Positions 1 to 6,302 of a stretch of DNA of 7,215 nt are shown piece by piece. Source of the DNA: Pseudomonadota bacterium (GTDB lineage: Bacteria > Pseudomonadota > Gammaproteobacteria > Burkholderiales > Thiobacillaceae). A program made the translations under genes and the position numbers. Under the pieces are notes generated by a model. The model ran no database searches and was not told where the DNA came from. It saw nothing but the letters and a program-made list of their open reading frames with translations. Each line of letters opens with the position of its first letter. Within the stretch, counting starts at the first letter, position 1. The DNA is taken from the NCBI GenBank assembly GCA_021791235.1, contig JAJYXA010000482.1, positions 1-7,215 on the forward strand, in the 5' to 3' direction.

Positions 1-126
1 ACCATCGCCGGCAACCTGGCCGAGATGTTCAAGGGCATCGTCGCCATCGGCAAGGATATCGAGCGGCGCAGCTCCAAGCAGGTCGGCTCCATCCTGATCG
101 ACCACATGACGGTGGCGGGCAACTGA
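1..126 (+). CDS. pmbA: PmbA/TldE family metalloprotease-like protein, C-terminal end only
   Basis: Partial gene; only the last 41 codons and the TGA stop are present. The peptide begins TIAGNLAEMFKGI and ends GSILIDHMTVAGN. This is the characteristic PmbA (TldE) C-terminus, in which an 'IAGNL..M..NIV..G.DIE.R' segment is followed by 'GS.L...M.IAG'. The family works with TldD as a heterodimeric protease; in Escherichia coli it is involved in microcin B17 maturation and CcdA degradation. PmbA itself lacks the metal-binding motif of TldD. Nothing can be said about the rest of the protein. The next gene starts one base after this stop, so the two are probably cotranscribed and translationally coupled. 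The identification rests on recalled family sequence, but the match over this short stretch is close. Confidence 0.85.
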   Translation, partial: TIAGNLAEMFKGIVAIGKDIERRSSKQVGSILIDHMTVAGN

Positions 127-127
127 C

Positions 128-739
128 ATGCAAAGAGCGCAACGCTATTTATTTGCGCTCGTTGCCGTTCTCTTTCTCGTCGCGTGCGACCGCGCACCGA
201 CGCTGCCCAAGCTCAGCCCGCACGACGTCATCCTCGCCTTCGGCGACAGCCTTACCCACGGCACCGGCGCGAGCGAAGAGACAGCCTACCCCGCCGTGCT
301 GGCCACGCTCAGCGGGCATACCGTGATCAACGCCGGGGTGCCCGGCGACACCACGACCACCGGGCTGCAGCGCCTGCCCGCCGTGCTGGCCGAGTACAAG
401 CCGCGCCTGGTGCTGCTGTGCCTGGGCGGCAACGACATGCTGCACCAGCAGCCTACCGCCACCACCGAGAACAACCTGCGTCTGCTGGTGCAGACCATCC
501 GCGCCAGCGGCGCCGAGGTCGTGCTGATCGCCGTGCCTGAGCCGAAGCTGTTCGGCGGCGCGCCGGATTTCTACGCCCGCGTCGCCAAGGACATGAAGCT
601 GCCGCTGGAACAGGACGCCTTCAACGACGTGCTGAAGGACGCCCGCCTCAAGTCCGACCCCATCCACGCCAACGCCGCCGGCTACCACCAGATCGCCGAA
701 CGGCTGGACGAATTCCTCAAGAAAACCGGCGCGTTGTGA
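128..739 (+). CDS. GDSL-family arylesterase/lysophospholipase (TesA-like), predicted lipoprotein
   Basis: SGNH/GDSL hydrolase of 203 residues, expected to cleave ester or thioester bonds of small acyl substrates. The family blocks are present in order: GDSL with nucleophile Ser41, the block II glycine in NAGVPGD (Gly70), the GND block III with Asn102, and the catalytic Asp177/His180 pair in DPIHANAAGY. Length fits TesA-like enzymes. Unlike E. coli TesA, the N-terminus is a lipoprotein signal: a basic start, a hydrophobic run and a lipobox LVAC with Cys20. Asp follows the cysteine, which in E. coli favours retention at the inner membrane, so the enzyme may face the periplasm anchored there. 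The ATG lies one base after the pmbA stop, with no strong ribosome site of its own. The stop overlaps the next start as GTGA. Family assignment is secure; the substrate is unknown. Confidence 0.93.
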   Translation: MQRAQRYLFALVAVLFLVACDRAPTLPKLSPHDVILAFGDSLTHGTGASEETAYPAVLATLSGHTVINAGVPGDTTTTGLQRLPAVLAEYKPRLVLLCLGGNDMLHQQPTATTENNLRLLVQTIRASGAEVVLIAVPEPKLFGGAPDFYARVAKDMKLPLEQDAFNDVLKDARLKSDPIHANAAGYHQIAERLDEFLKKTGAL

Positions 740-1275
740 AGCCCCTGCTCGCCCTGGCCCGCCTGATCGACGCGCTGACCGAGCGGATCGGCCGCCTCGT
801 CATCTGGCTGGTGCTCGCCGCCACGCTGATTTCGGCGGGCAATGCGCTGGCACGCTATACGCTGGGCGAGAGCTCCAACGCCTGGCTGGAAATCCAGTGG
901 TACCTGTTCGGCGCGATGTTCCTGCTGGCGGCGGGCTATACGCTGAAGCACAACGGCCATGTGCGCATCGACATCCTCTACAACCGCCTGAGGCCGCGCG
1001 GACAGGCCTGGATCGACCTCGTCGGCGGCCTCGTGTTCCTGCTGCCGATGGCCGTGCTGCTGACGTGGCTCTCATGGCCGATGTTCCATGAGGCCTGGGC
1101 CACGCAGGAGCATTCGCCCGACGCCGGCGGCCTGCTGCGCTGGCCGGTGAAGCTGTTGCTGCCCGTGGGGTTTGCCCTGCTCGCCCTGCAAGGGGTGGCC
1201 GAGGTCATCAAGCGGCTCGGCGTGTTGAACGGCCATCTCGTGCTCCCGCGCGAAGCGCCGGAAGAAGAGGTGTGA
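736..1275 (+). CDS. dctQ: TRAP transporter small permease subunit (DctQ family)
   Basis: Small integral membrane subunit (179 residues) of a tripartite ATP-independent periplasmic transporter. These systems import organic acids and similar solutes using a sodium or proton gradient. Four hydrophobic segments are visible at about residues 20-38, 53-70, 94-113 and 138-155, as expected for DctQ. The diagnostic stretch between segments 2 and 3 is present: E52-x2-QW, then a hydrophobic run, then a K-x-N-x-HVRIDI sequence at about residues 71-80. The start is GTG, chosen because the frame opens there and overlaps the esterase stop by four bases (GTGA), a typical coupling arrangement. No clear Shine-Dalgarno precedes it, so translation probably depends on the upstream gene. 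The 3' end overlaps the large permease gene. Substrate cannot be predicted from this subunit. Confidence 0.93.
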   Translation: MKPLLALARLIDALTERIGRLVIWLVLAATLISAGNALARYTLGESSNAWLEIQWYLFGAMFLLAAGYTLKHNGHVRIDILYNRLRPRGQAWIDLVGGLVFLLPMAVLLTWLSWPMFHEAWATQEHSPDAGGLLRWPVKLLLPVGFALLALQGVAEVIKRLGVLNGHLVLPREAPEEEV

Positions 1276-2681
1276 TGGCGGCTGAGCTTCTGGCCAACAT
1301 GGCGCCGCTGATGTTCCTCGGGCTGGTCGTGTTCCTGCTGCTGGGCTATCCGGTGGCGTTCGCGCTCGCCGCCAACGGCCTGCTGTTCGCCGGCATCGGC
1401 ATCGCCGCCGGACTGTTCGACGTCTCGCTGCTGCAGGCGCTGCCCGAACGCGTCTACGGCATCGTCGCCAACCCCACGCTGCTGGCGATCCCCTTCTTCG
1501 CCTTCATGGGCCTGATCCTCGAACGCTCCGGCATGGCCGAGGACCTGCTCGACACCATCGGCCAGCTGTTCGGGTCCTTGCGCGGCGGCCTCGCCTACGC
1601 GGTGATCCTGGTCGGCGCGCTGCTCGCGGCCACCACCGGCGTGGTCGCCGCCTCGGTCATTGCCATGGGCCTGATCTCGATGCCGGTGATGCTGCGCTAC
1701 GGCTACGACAAGCGGCTGGCTGCCGGCGTCATCGCCGCCTCGGGCACGCTGGCGCAGATCATCCCGCCCTCGCTGGTGCTGATCGTGCTGGCCGACCAGC
1801 TCGGCGCGCCGGTCGGCGCCATGTACAAGGGCGCCCTGCTGCCCGGCCTGGCGCTGGTCGGGCTGTATCTGCTCTACGTGCTGGGCGTGACGCTGTTCAA
1901 GCCCGCTGCCGCGCCCGCCATGCCGGCCAGCGCGCGCACCCTGCACGGCTCGGCCCTGCTGCTGCGCGTGCTCACCACCCTGGTGCCGCCGCTGGTGCTG
2001 ATCTTCCTGGTGCTCGGCACCATCTTCCTCGGCGTCGCCACCCCCACCGAGGGCGGCGCGATGGGCGCGACGGGTGCCCTGCTGCTGGCGCTGGCGCGCG
2101 GGCGGCTCTCCCGCCTGCAGCTGACGCAGGCAATGGACAGCACCACGAAGCTCACCACCTTCGTCATCTTCATCCTGATCGGCTCGACCATCTTCACCCT
2201 GGTGTTCCGCGGCCTCGACGGCGACGTCTGGGTCGAGCACCTGTTCACCCGGCTGCCCGGCGGCGTGTTCGGATTCCTCATCGCGGTCAACCTGATAGTG
2301 TTCGTGCTGGCGTTTTTCCTCGACTTCTTCGAGATCGCCTTCATCGTGGTGCCGCTGGTTGGGCCCATCGCCTACAAGCTCGGCATCGACCCGATCTGGT
2401 TCGGCGTGATGCTCGCGGTCAACATGCAGACCGCCTTCATGCACCCGCCCTTCGGTTTCGCCCTGTTCTACCTGAAAAGCGTGGCTCCCAAGGCGGTCCG
2501 CACGGCCGACATCTACTGGGGCGCGATCCCTTTCCTCCTGATCCAGCTCGTCATGGTCGTCGTGGTGCTGGCCTTCCCGCAGGTCGTGCTGCGCGACGCG
2601 CCGGCGGACGCCAGCAGCGTCAAGGAAGTCCCCCTGAATGTCGATCCCGACACCGGCTTCCTGCCCGCCGAGTGGCGCTGA
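1275..2681 (+). CDS. dctM: TRAP transporter large permease subunit (DctM family)
   Basis: Transport-channel subunit of the TRAP system, 468 residues, highly hydrophobic with about a dozen membrane segments and a normal DctM length. Recognisable family stretches are the NPTLLAIPFFAFMG segment, the GTLAQIIPPS motif of the first half, the ATPTEGGAMGA motif opening the second half, and NMQTAFMHPPFGFALFYLK near the end. The last stretch resembles the DctM branch often annotated for mannitol or chloroaromatic compounds; that label is loose and should not be read as a substrate. The ATG at 1275 shares one base with the dctQ stop and has GAAGAGG just upstream. A GTG at 1272 is an alternative start adding one residue. 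No periplasmic binding protein gene (dctP type) is seen next to it. About 19 bases separate it from the downstream hydroxylase gene. Confidence 0.94.
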   Translation: MAAELLANMAPLMFLGLVVFLLLGYPVAFALAANGLLFAGIGIAAGLFDVSLLQALPERVYGIVANPTLLAIPFFAFMGLILERSGMAEDLLDTIGQLFGSLRGGLAYAVILVGALLAATTGVVAASVIAMGLISMPVMLRYGYDKRLAAGVIAASGTLAQIIPPSLVLIVLADQLGAPVGAMYKGALLPGLALVGLYLLYVLGVTLFKPAAAPAMPASARTLHGSALLLRVLTTLVPPLVLIFLVLGTIFLGVATPTEGGAMGATGALLLALARGRLSRLQLTQAMDSTTKLTTFVIFILIGSTIFTLVFRGLDGDVWVEHLFTRLPGGVFGFLIAVNLIVFVLAFFLDFFEIAFIVVPLVGPIAYKLGIDPIWFGVMLAVNMQTAFMHPPFGFALFYLKSVAPKAVRTADIYWGAIPFLLIQLVMVVVVLAFPQVVLRDAPADASSVKEVPLNVDPDTGFLPAEWR

Positions 2682-2687
2682 CTTGTC

Positions 2688-2697
2688 AAAGGAGGAG
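2688..2697 (+). promoter_or_regulatory. Strong Shine-Dalgarno sequence
   Basis: The sequence AAAGGAGGAG lies three bases before an ATG at 2701. It is the best ribosome binding site in the window and fixes the hydroxylase start at 2701 rather than at an in-frame ATG at 2638 inside dctM. The other central genes have weaker sites, so the cassette appears to have its own strong translation entry even if transcription reads through from the TRAP genes. Confidence 0.8.
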
Positions 2698-2700
2698 TCC

Positions 2701-3411
2701 ATGCACGTTCTTGTCAGCCTGCTGCAATCGCCCACTCCCCTCCTGATCATGGCCGCGTCGACGGCCTTTTTTCTGGCCATCTACTTGACATTCGCCGTGA
2801 CCGTCTGGCTCATCGCCCGGCGCATCAATCGCCCCATCGAGCCTCGGCCAATTGGCACGGGGCAGATCCGCACCGAAATCCTGAACTCACTGCGTTCCAT
2901 CCTGCTTTTCGGATTGGGAACGAGCGTCGCCTGGATTGCCTATCAAGCGGAATGGATCAGCATACGTACCGATGCGGGCGTAATTCAGATCCTGCTGGAA
3001 ATGCTGCTGCTGGTTTTGTGGAACGACCTCTACTTCTATGCGATCCATCGCTTTCTGCACGGGAAGCTGAAAAAAGCGCACCTCACACACCATAGATCCG
3101 CCGCGGCAACGCCTTTCACTGCATACAGCATGAGCAGTCTCGAAGCGCTTCTGCTCGGCGCCGTCCTGCCGACGGCCATGCTGCTCCACGACTTCTCAGC
3201 AGCCGCCCTGATATTCCTGCCCCTGTGGTCGATCCTGATCAATACCCTGTCGCATTCAAACTGTGACATCTTCCCGCATGCGCAAGCGGGCTCGCTGCTC
3301 GGTTTCATCAGGCACCACCAGACGCACCATTCGCGCTACCACGACAACTTCGGCTTCTTCTTCAATCATCTCGATGCATGGCTGGGAACCAGCCGTCCGC
3401 ACAAATCCTGA
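2701..3411 (+). CDS. Membrane-bound fatty acid hydroxylase / sterol desaturase family protein
   Basis: Non-heme diiron membrane oxygenase of the fatty acid hydroxylase superfamily, 236 residues. It would hydroxylate or desaturate a lipid-like substrate at the membrane. The histidine clusters that bind the two irons are all visible: H116-x3-H120 (HRFLH), H127-x2-H130-H131 (HLTHH), a lone H185 in the loop after the next membrane pair, and H206-x2-H209-H210 (HQTHH). The family's closing signature follows as NFG...HLDAWLGT (about residues 216-230). Hydrophobic segments lie near 14-38, 65-82, 97-114, 147-163 and 166-183. It is first in a three-gene cassette, with seven bases to the ketosynthase fusion, which suggests that it acts on that enzyme's product or on its acyl substrate. 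Substrate and exact reaction (hydroxylation or desaturation) are not determinable. Confidence 0.9.
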   Translation: MHVLVSLLQSPTPLLIMAASTAFFLAIYLTFAVTVWLIARRINRPIEPRPIGTGQIRTEILNSLRSILLFGLGTSVAWIAYQAEWISIRTDAGVIQILLEMLLLVLWNDLYFYAIHRFLHGKLKKAHLTHHRSAAATPFTAYSMSSLEALLLGAVLPTAMLLHDFSAAALIFLPLWSILINTLSHSNCDIFPHAQAGSLLGFIRHHQTHHSRYHDNFGFFFNHLDAWLGTSRPHKS

Positions 3412-3417
3412 ACCGGC

Positions 3418-5289
3418 ATGACCCCCTTCGAGCACACCTTCATCACGCGAACGTCTTCGTTCCTTCCCGGCGACCCTGTCGACAATGACTCGATGGATCA
3501 ATTCATCGGCTCGATCAACCGCGTCTCGGGCAGAATCAAGCAGCGCATCCTCGCCGAGAACGGCATCCAGACCCGGCATTACGCGCTCGATGCGGCAGGA
3601 AACTCGCTGCATTCGGTCACGTCCATGGGAGCCGAGGTTGTTCGCGCGCTGATCGAAGGGGACACGCCGGTCGATTACCTCGCCGCCGCCACCACGGGAG
3701 GGGACTGCGCCGCCCCGGGGCTCGCCAACCTGATTCAGGGCGAACTGCATTTGCCGCCCCTGGAAACCCTGTCGGTATCCGGAATCTGCGCCGCGTCAAT
3801 CGGCGCGCTCAAGGCAGCTGCCCTCGCGGTTGAATCCGGCTCGGCGCAGACCGCGATTGCGGTGGCAAGCGAATTCCCCTCCCGGCTGTTCAAGGCGTCG
3901 CGCTTCCGGGACCGCGGCATGGATGTGGACTTCGACGCGCATTTCCTGCGCTGGATGCTCTCGGACGGCGCGGGCGGCGTCACGCTCTCGCACCGGCCCG
4001 CGCCAACCGGTCGCTCGCTGAAGCTCAAATGGATACACCAGAAATCGTTCTCGGGCGATCTGGCCACCTGCATGCAGGTGGGCCAGTCTCCAGGCAATCG
4101 GTTGCCCGGCTATCTGGATTATCCAACGCTGGCCGAAGCCGAGCGGGCAGGCGCCTACGACCTGCGGCAGGATATCCGGCTGCTGCCTAACCTGTTCGAT
4201 CTGGGCCTGCACGAGTACGCGAAGCTGGTTCAAGCCGGACAGCTCGACCCCGCCCGAATCACCTGGTTCCTGTGCCATTACTCGTCCGAACGCTTCAAGC
4301 CCCTGATGCAGAAGCTGATGGATGAGGCAGGCCTGTCGATCCCGCACGAGCGCTGGTATTCGAATCTCGCCAGCAGGGGCAACACCGGTTCCGCCTCGAT
4401 ATTCATCATGCTCGACGAGTTTTACCGGACCCATGCAGCCGACCTCAAAACGGGCGACCAGATATTCGGCTTCATCCCCGAGTCCGGGCAATTTACCGTC
4501 GCCTATTTTTTGCTTGAAGTCGTCGATGCCGCGCAGGCTGCCGGGCAAACCCGGCACGCGATCGAACTCGACGCCCTGGCCCCGCCCCCGATCGCCCCAA
4601 GCGCGGAACACGCTCCCGGCATCGCCGCCATGCTCAAGGACTTGATGGGGGTTTGGCACGATTACCGCTCCGAGGTATTCCGGACCGGCCTGGCGCGTTC
4701 GGTTCTGGATGGCACGGTGCAACACGGCGCCTACCTGGCCTGGATGGAAAGCTGGATCCCCCAGGTGCGTGAAGGAAGTTTATGGATGCGGCGCGCGGTC
4801 TCCAGCATGAGCCCGGCACTTCGCAGCCTAGCCCATCTGGTGCAAACCCATGCCGGCGAGGAACAGCTGGATTGGCAGGTGCTGTACCAGGACTATCGCA
4901 ACGCAGGCGGAACGCTGCCGCTTCATGCCCTGCGCATGAATCCGGGGGGAGAGGCACTCAACGCATTCATGCATGCCTATGCGTCACGGCTCGATCCGAT
5001 CGGATTGCTGGGCGGCATCTACATCATCGAGGGTACGGGGCAGCGCATCGTCCCGACCCTGCTGCCCCGCCTGAAATCCAGGCTCGGCCTGTCGTCCTCC
5101 CTGCTCCAGTTCATGGCCTATCACGGAGAAAACGATCAAAGCCACATGCTGCGCTGGCTGGAAGCCGTCAAGCTGGCGGCGGACGTCGCGCCCGATGCCC
5201 CGGGCCGGATCGTTCAAGTGGCCCAAAGCGTCGCGGCACTCTACCTTCAGCAATGGAAGTATCTGCAACCCCAGGAAGGCACCTCATGA
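3418..5289 (+). CDS. Fusion of a DarB/StlD-like beta-ketoacyl synthase III and a heme-oxygenase-like diiron oxidase domain
   Basis: Two-domain enzyme of 623 residues. Residues 1-370 form a FabH-type ketosynthase: Cys124 in SGICAAS, His287 in LCHYSS (FabH has HQAN here), and Asn322 in GNTGSAS make the catalytic Cys-His-Asn triad. The stretches SSFLPGDPV, LRWMLSDGAG and FIPESGQF recall the DarB/StlD group, which condenses two acyl units into cyclohexanediones on the way to dialkylresorcinols or stilbenes; this is recalled resemblance, not an alignment. Residues about 400-615 look like a heme-oxygenase-like iron oxidase (CADD/SznF/UndA type): an H-x2-EE stretch (H478, E481, E482), E538 in YIIEG, and H569-x3-D573-x2-H576. 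The fold mates perform oxidative decarboxylation, N-oxygenation or C-C cleavage. A plausible but unproven role is condensation followed by oxidation of the tethered or released product. The start ATG is seven bases after the hydroxylase stop, with a weak ribosome site. Confidence 0.85.
   Translation: MTPFEHTFITRTSSFLPGDPVDNDSMDQFIGSINRVSGRIKQRILAENGIQTRHYALDAAGNSLHSVTSMGAEVVRALIEGDTPVDYLAAATTGGDCAAPGLANLIQGELHLPPLETLSVSGICAASIGALKAAALAVESGSAQTAIAVASEFPSRLFKASRFRDRGMDVDFDAHFLRWMLSDGAGGVTLSHRPAPTGRSLKLKWIHQKSFSGDLATCMQVGQSPGNRLPGYLDYPTLAEAERAGAYDLRQDIRLLPNLFDLGLHEYAKLVQAGQLDPARITWFLCHYSSERFKPLMQKLMDEAGLSIPHERWYSNLASRGNTGSASIFIMLDEFYRTHAADLKTGDQIFGFIPESGQFTVAYFLLEVVDAAQAAGQTRHAIELDALAPPPIAPSAEHAPGIAAMLKDLMGVWHDYRSEVFRTGLARSVLDGTVQHGAYLAWMESWIPQVREGSLWMRRAVSSMSPALRSLAHLVQTHAGEEQLDWQVLYQDYRNAGGTLPLHALRMNPGGEALNAFMHAYASRLDPIGLLGGIYIIEGTGQRIVPTLLPRLKSRLGLSSSLLQFMAYHGENDQSHMLRWLEAVKLAADVAPDAPGRIVQVAQSVAALYLQQWKYLQPQEGTS
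5273..5279 (+). promoter_or_regulatory. Shine-Dalgarno sequence of the unknown third cassette gene
   Basis: AGGAAGG ends six bases before the ATG at 5286. It lies inside the last codons of the ketosynthase fusion gene and decides the start of the downstream gene against many possible starts in the same open frame further upstream. Confidence 0.7.
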
Positions 5290-6197
5290 AGAAAGTCAGG
5301 CTTCCGCGCCCCTGCCCGGCATTGCACGCCCCGCACGACCCCAGCGACCCCGATCCCTGGCAAACCCTCTGGCTGGATCACTCGACGCCGCTCACGCCCG
5401 GCGTGAAGGAAGCGTGGCTCAGGGATTCGGGCACGGTTTCCCGGCAATTCCTGCTGCCTTTCGTGCGTCCGCTTGCACGCATCGTGATCGTGCTCATACA
5501 GGTGATCAAGACCGTCACCCCGTCCTGGTTGGCATCCTCCCGGATATTGCACCTGTTCCTGGCACGCGCATTGGCCATCTTTGCCACCCCTGAAGCCAAC
5601 TGGCTGATCCTCAGGCACTTCTGGATCGGCTCGGAAAACCTGGCGTTTTTGCGAGCCAACATCAAAGGCGCCGACATCCCGCTGAATCCGCTGCTGCCGA
5701 CGGATTTGCCCGATCTGCGCGACGACCTGTTCATCAAGCACGACCTCAACCTGTTCAACTTCATTTCCAGGCTGAACCTCAAGCTCGACCAACAGGGCCT
5801 GCACGGGATCGAGCCAACCGCCGAACTCGATTTTTCGATGATTTCGGATGACGGCGATTTCCCCATTGCTCCCCAGAATGACGGCTGGCTCAACAAAATC
5901 GACCTGCAAACCTGCATCGATCTTTTCACGCCGCTCTATCAGCTTTTTCTCAGCGACCGGGATTTCTGGCGCTCGGTGCACTCCCTGCAACTGGATGAAA
6001 CCATCGGCATATACGCCGCCAAGGTGCTCAACAAGCCAGACGCGTTGATCCTGGTCAACAACAAGCATCCCATGGTCGTTCCTGCGACCTGGTCCGCCGG
6101 ATACCGGCTCGTGCTGCATGGCTTGTCATCCGAGATGCTCCATGCCCTGCTGGTTGAAGAGAAGCGCAAACGCGCTCCGCAAGCTGAACCGGCCTGA
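5286..6197 (+). CDS. Conserved-looking protein of unknown function in the ketosynthase cassette
   Basis: I do not recognise this 303-residue protein. The ATG at 5286 overlaps the ketosynthase stop by four bases (ATGA) and has AGGAAGG at 5273-5279, so this start is well supported even though the frame stays open much further upstream. The N-terminus is rich in Pro, His and Asp (residues 8-40). Two hydrophobic, partly amphipathic stretches follow at about 56-75 and 83-101; they could lie against a membrane but are not clear spanning helices. The middle part carries E104-x6-H111 and E117 in a likely helix and a KHD at 151-153; these could be metal ligands, but that is speculation. The C-terminus is Lys/Arg/Glu-rich with no signal peptide. 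Tight coupling suggests that it works with the fusion enzyme, for example as partner, second oxidase or product-handling protein. Confidence 0.85.
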   Translation: MKKVRLPRPCPALHAPHDPSDPDPWQTLWLDHSTPLTPGVKEAWLRDSGTVSRQFLLPFVRPLARIVIVLIQVIKTVTPSWLASSRILHLFLARALAIFATPEANWLILRHFWIGSENLAFLRANIKGADIPLNPLLPTDLPDLRDDLFIKHDLNLFNFISRLNLKLDQQGLHGIEPTAELDFSMISDDGDFPIAPQNDGWLNKIDLQTCIDLFTPLYQLFLSDRDFWRSVHSLQLDETIGIYAAKVLNKPDALILVNNKHPMVVPATWSAGYRLVLHGLSSEMLHALLVEEKRKRAPQAEPA

Positions 6198-6226
6198 ACC
6201 GGGTCTGCCGCCCGCCGCCCGAAACG

Positions 6227-6236
6227 TGAGAAAATA
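6227..6236 (+). promoter_or_regulatory. Possible extended -10 promoter element for the FKBP gene
   Basis: The 105-base gap between the cassette and the FKBP gene is the only sizeable intergenic space and should hold a promoter for the housekeeping genes. The only AT-rich patch is TGAGAAAATA, readable as an extended -10 (TGn plus GAAAAT, four of six matches to TATAAT). No convincing -35 hexamer lies 16-18 bases upstream, so the call is weak. The rest of the gap is GC-rich and shows no rho-independent terminator for the cassette. Confidence 0.25.
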
Positions 6237-6289
6237 GCCCTCCTCGCGCAGGCTCCCCTGCCACGCGCCCCGAATCCGACTTCCCCCAC

Positions 6290-6294
6290 AAGGA
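6290..6294 (+). promoter_or_regulatory. Shine-Dalgarno sequence of the FKBP gene
   Basis: AAGGA ends eight bases before the ATG at 6303. This standard spacing supports the chosen start of the FKBP-type isomerase. Confidence 0.7.
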
Positions 6295-6302
6295 CTGAAT
6301 CC

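Noticed and set aside
2638..2700. Longer hydroxylase start at an in-frame ATG inside dctM
   Set aside because: The extension overlaps the dctM C-terminus, and the strong Shine-Dalgarno is placed for the ATG at 2701.
978..2780. A 600-codon open frame on the minus strand opposite dctQ/dctM
   Set aside because: Its product is a low-complexity string rich in Gln, His, Asp, Arg and Gly, the mirror of hydrophobic codons in GC-rich transporter genes. The plus-strand genes are clear family members.
3796..4725. A 309-codon minus-strand open frame opposite the ketosynthase fusion
   Set aside because: It is antisense to a gene with an intact catalytic triad and shows no recognisable domain; long antisense frames are common at this GC content.
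4651..5260. C-terminal half of the fusion as a true heme oxygenase
   Set aside because: The IYIIEG segment and an early His (H414) resemble heme oxygenases, but the H-x3-D-x2-H triad near the end fits the non-heme diiron relatives better. No phytochrome or iron-uptake context is present.
4782..5285. Upstream extension of the third cassette gene in its own frame
   Set aside because: The frame is open from 4782, but this part overlaps the conserved oxidase domain and encodes an Arg/Pro/Gly/His-rich peptide. The ATG at 5286 has a ribosome site and a coupling overlap.
6198..6302. Rho-independent terminator after the cassette
   Set aside because: Only short CCGG-type pairings are present and no T-run follows, so no terminator can be supported.
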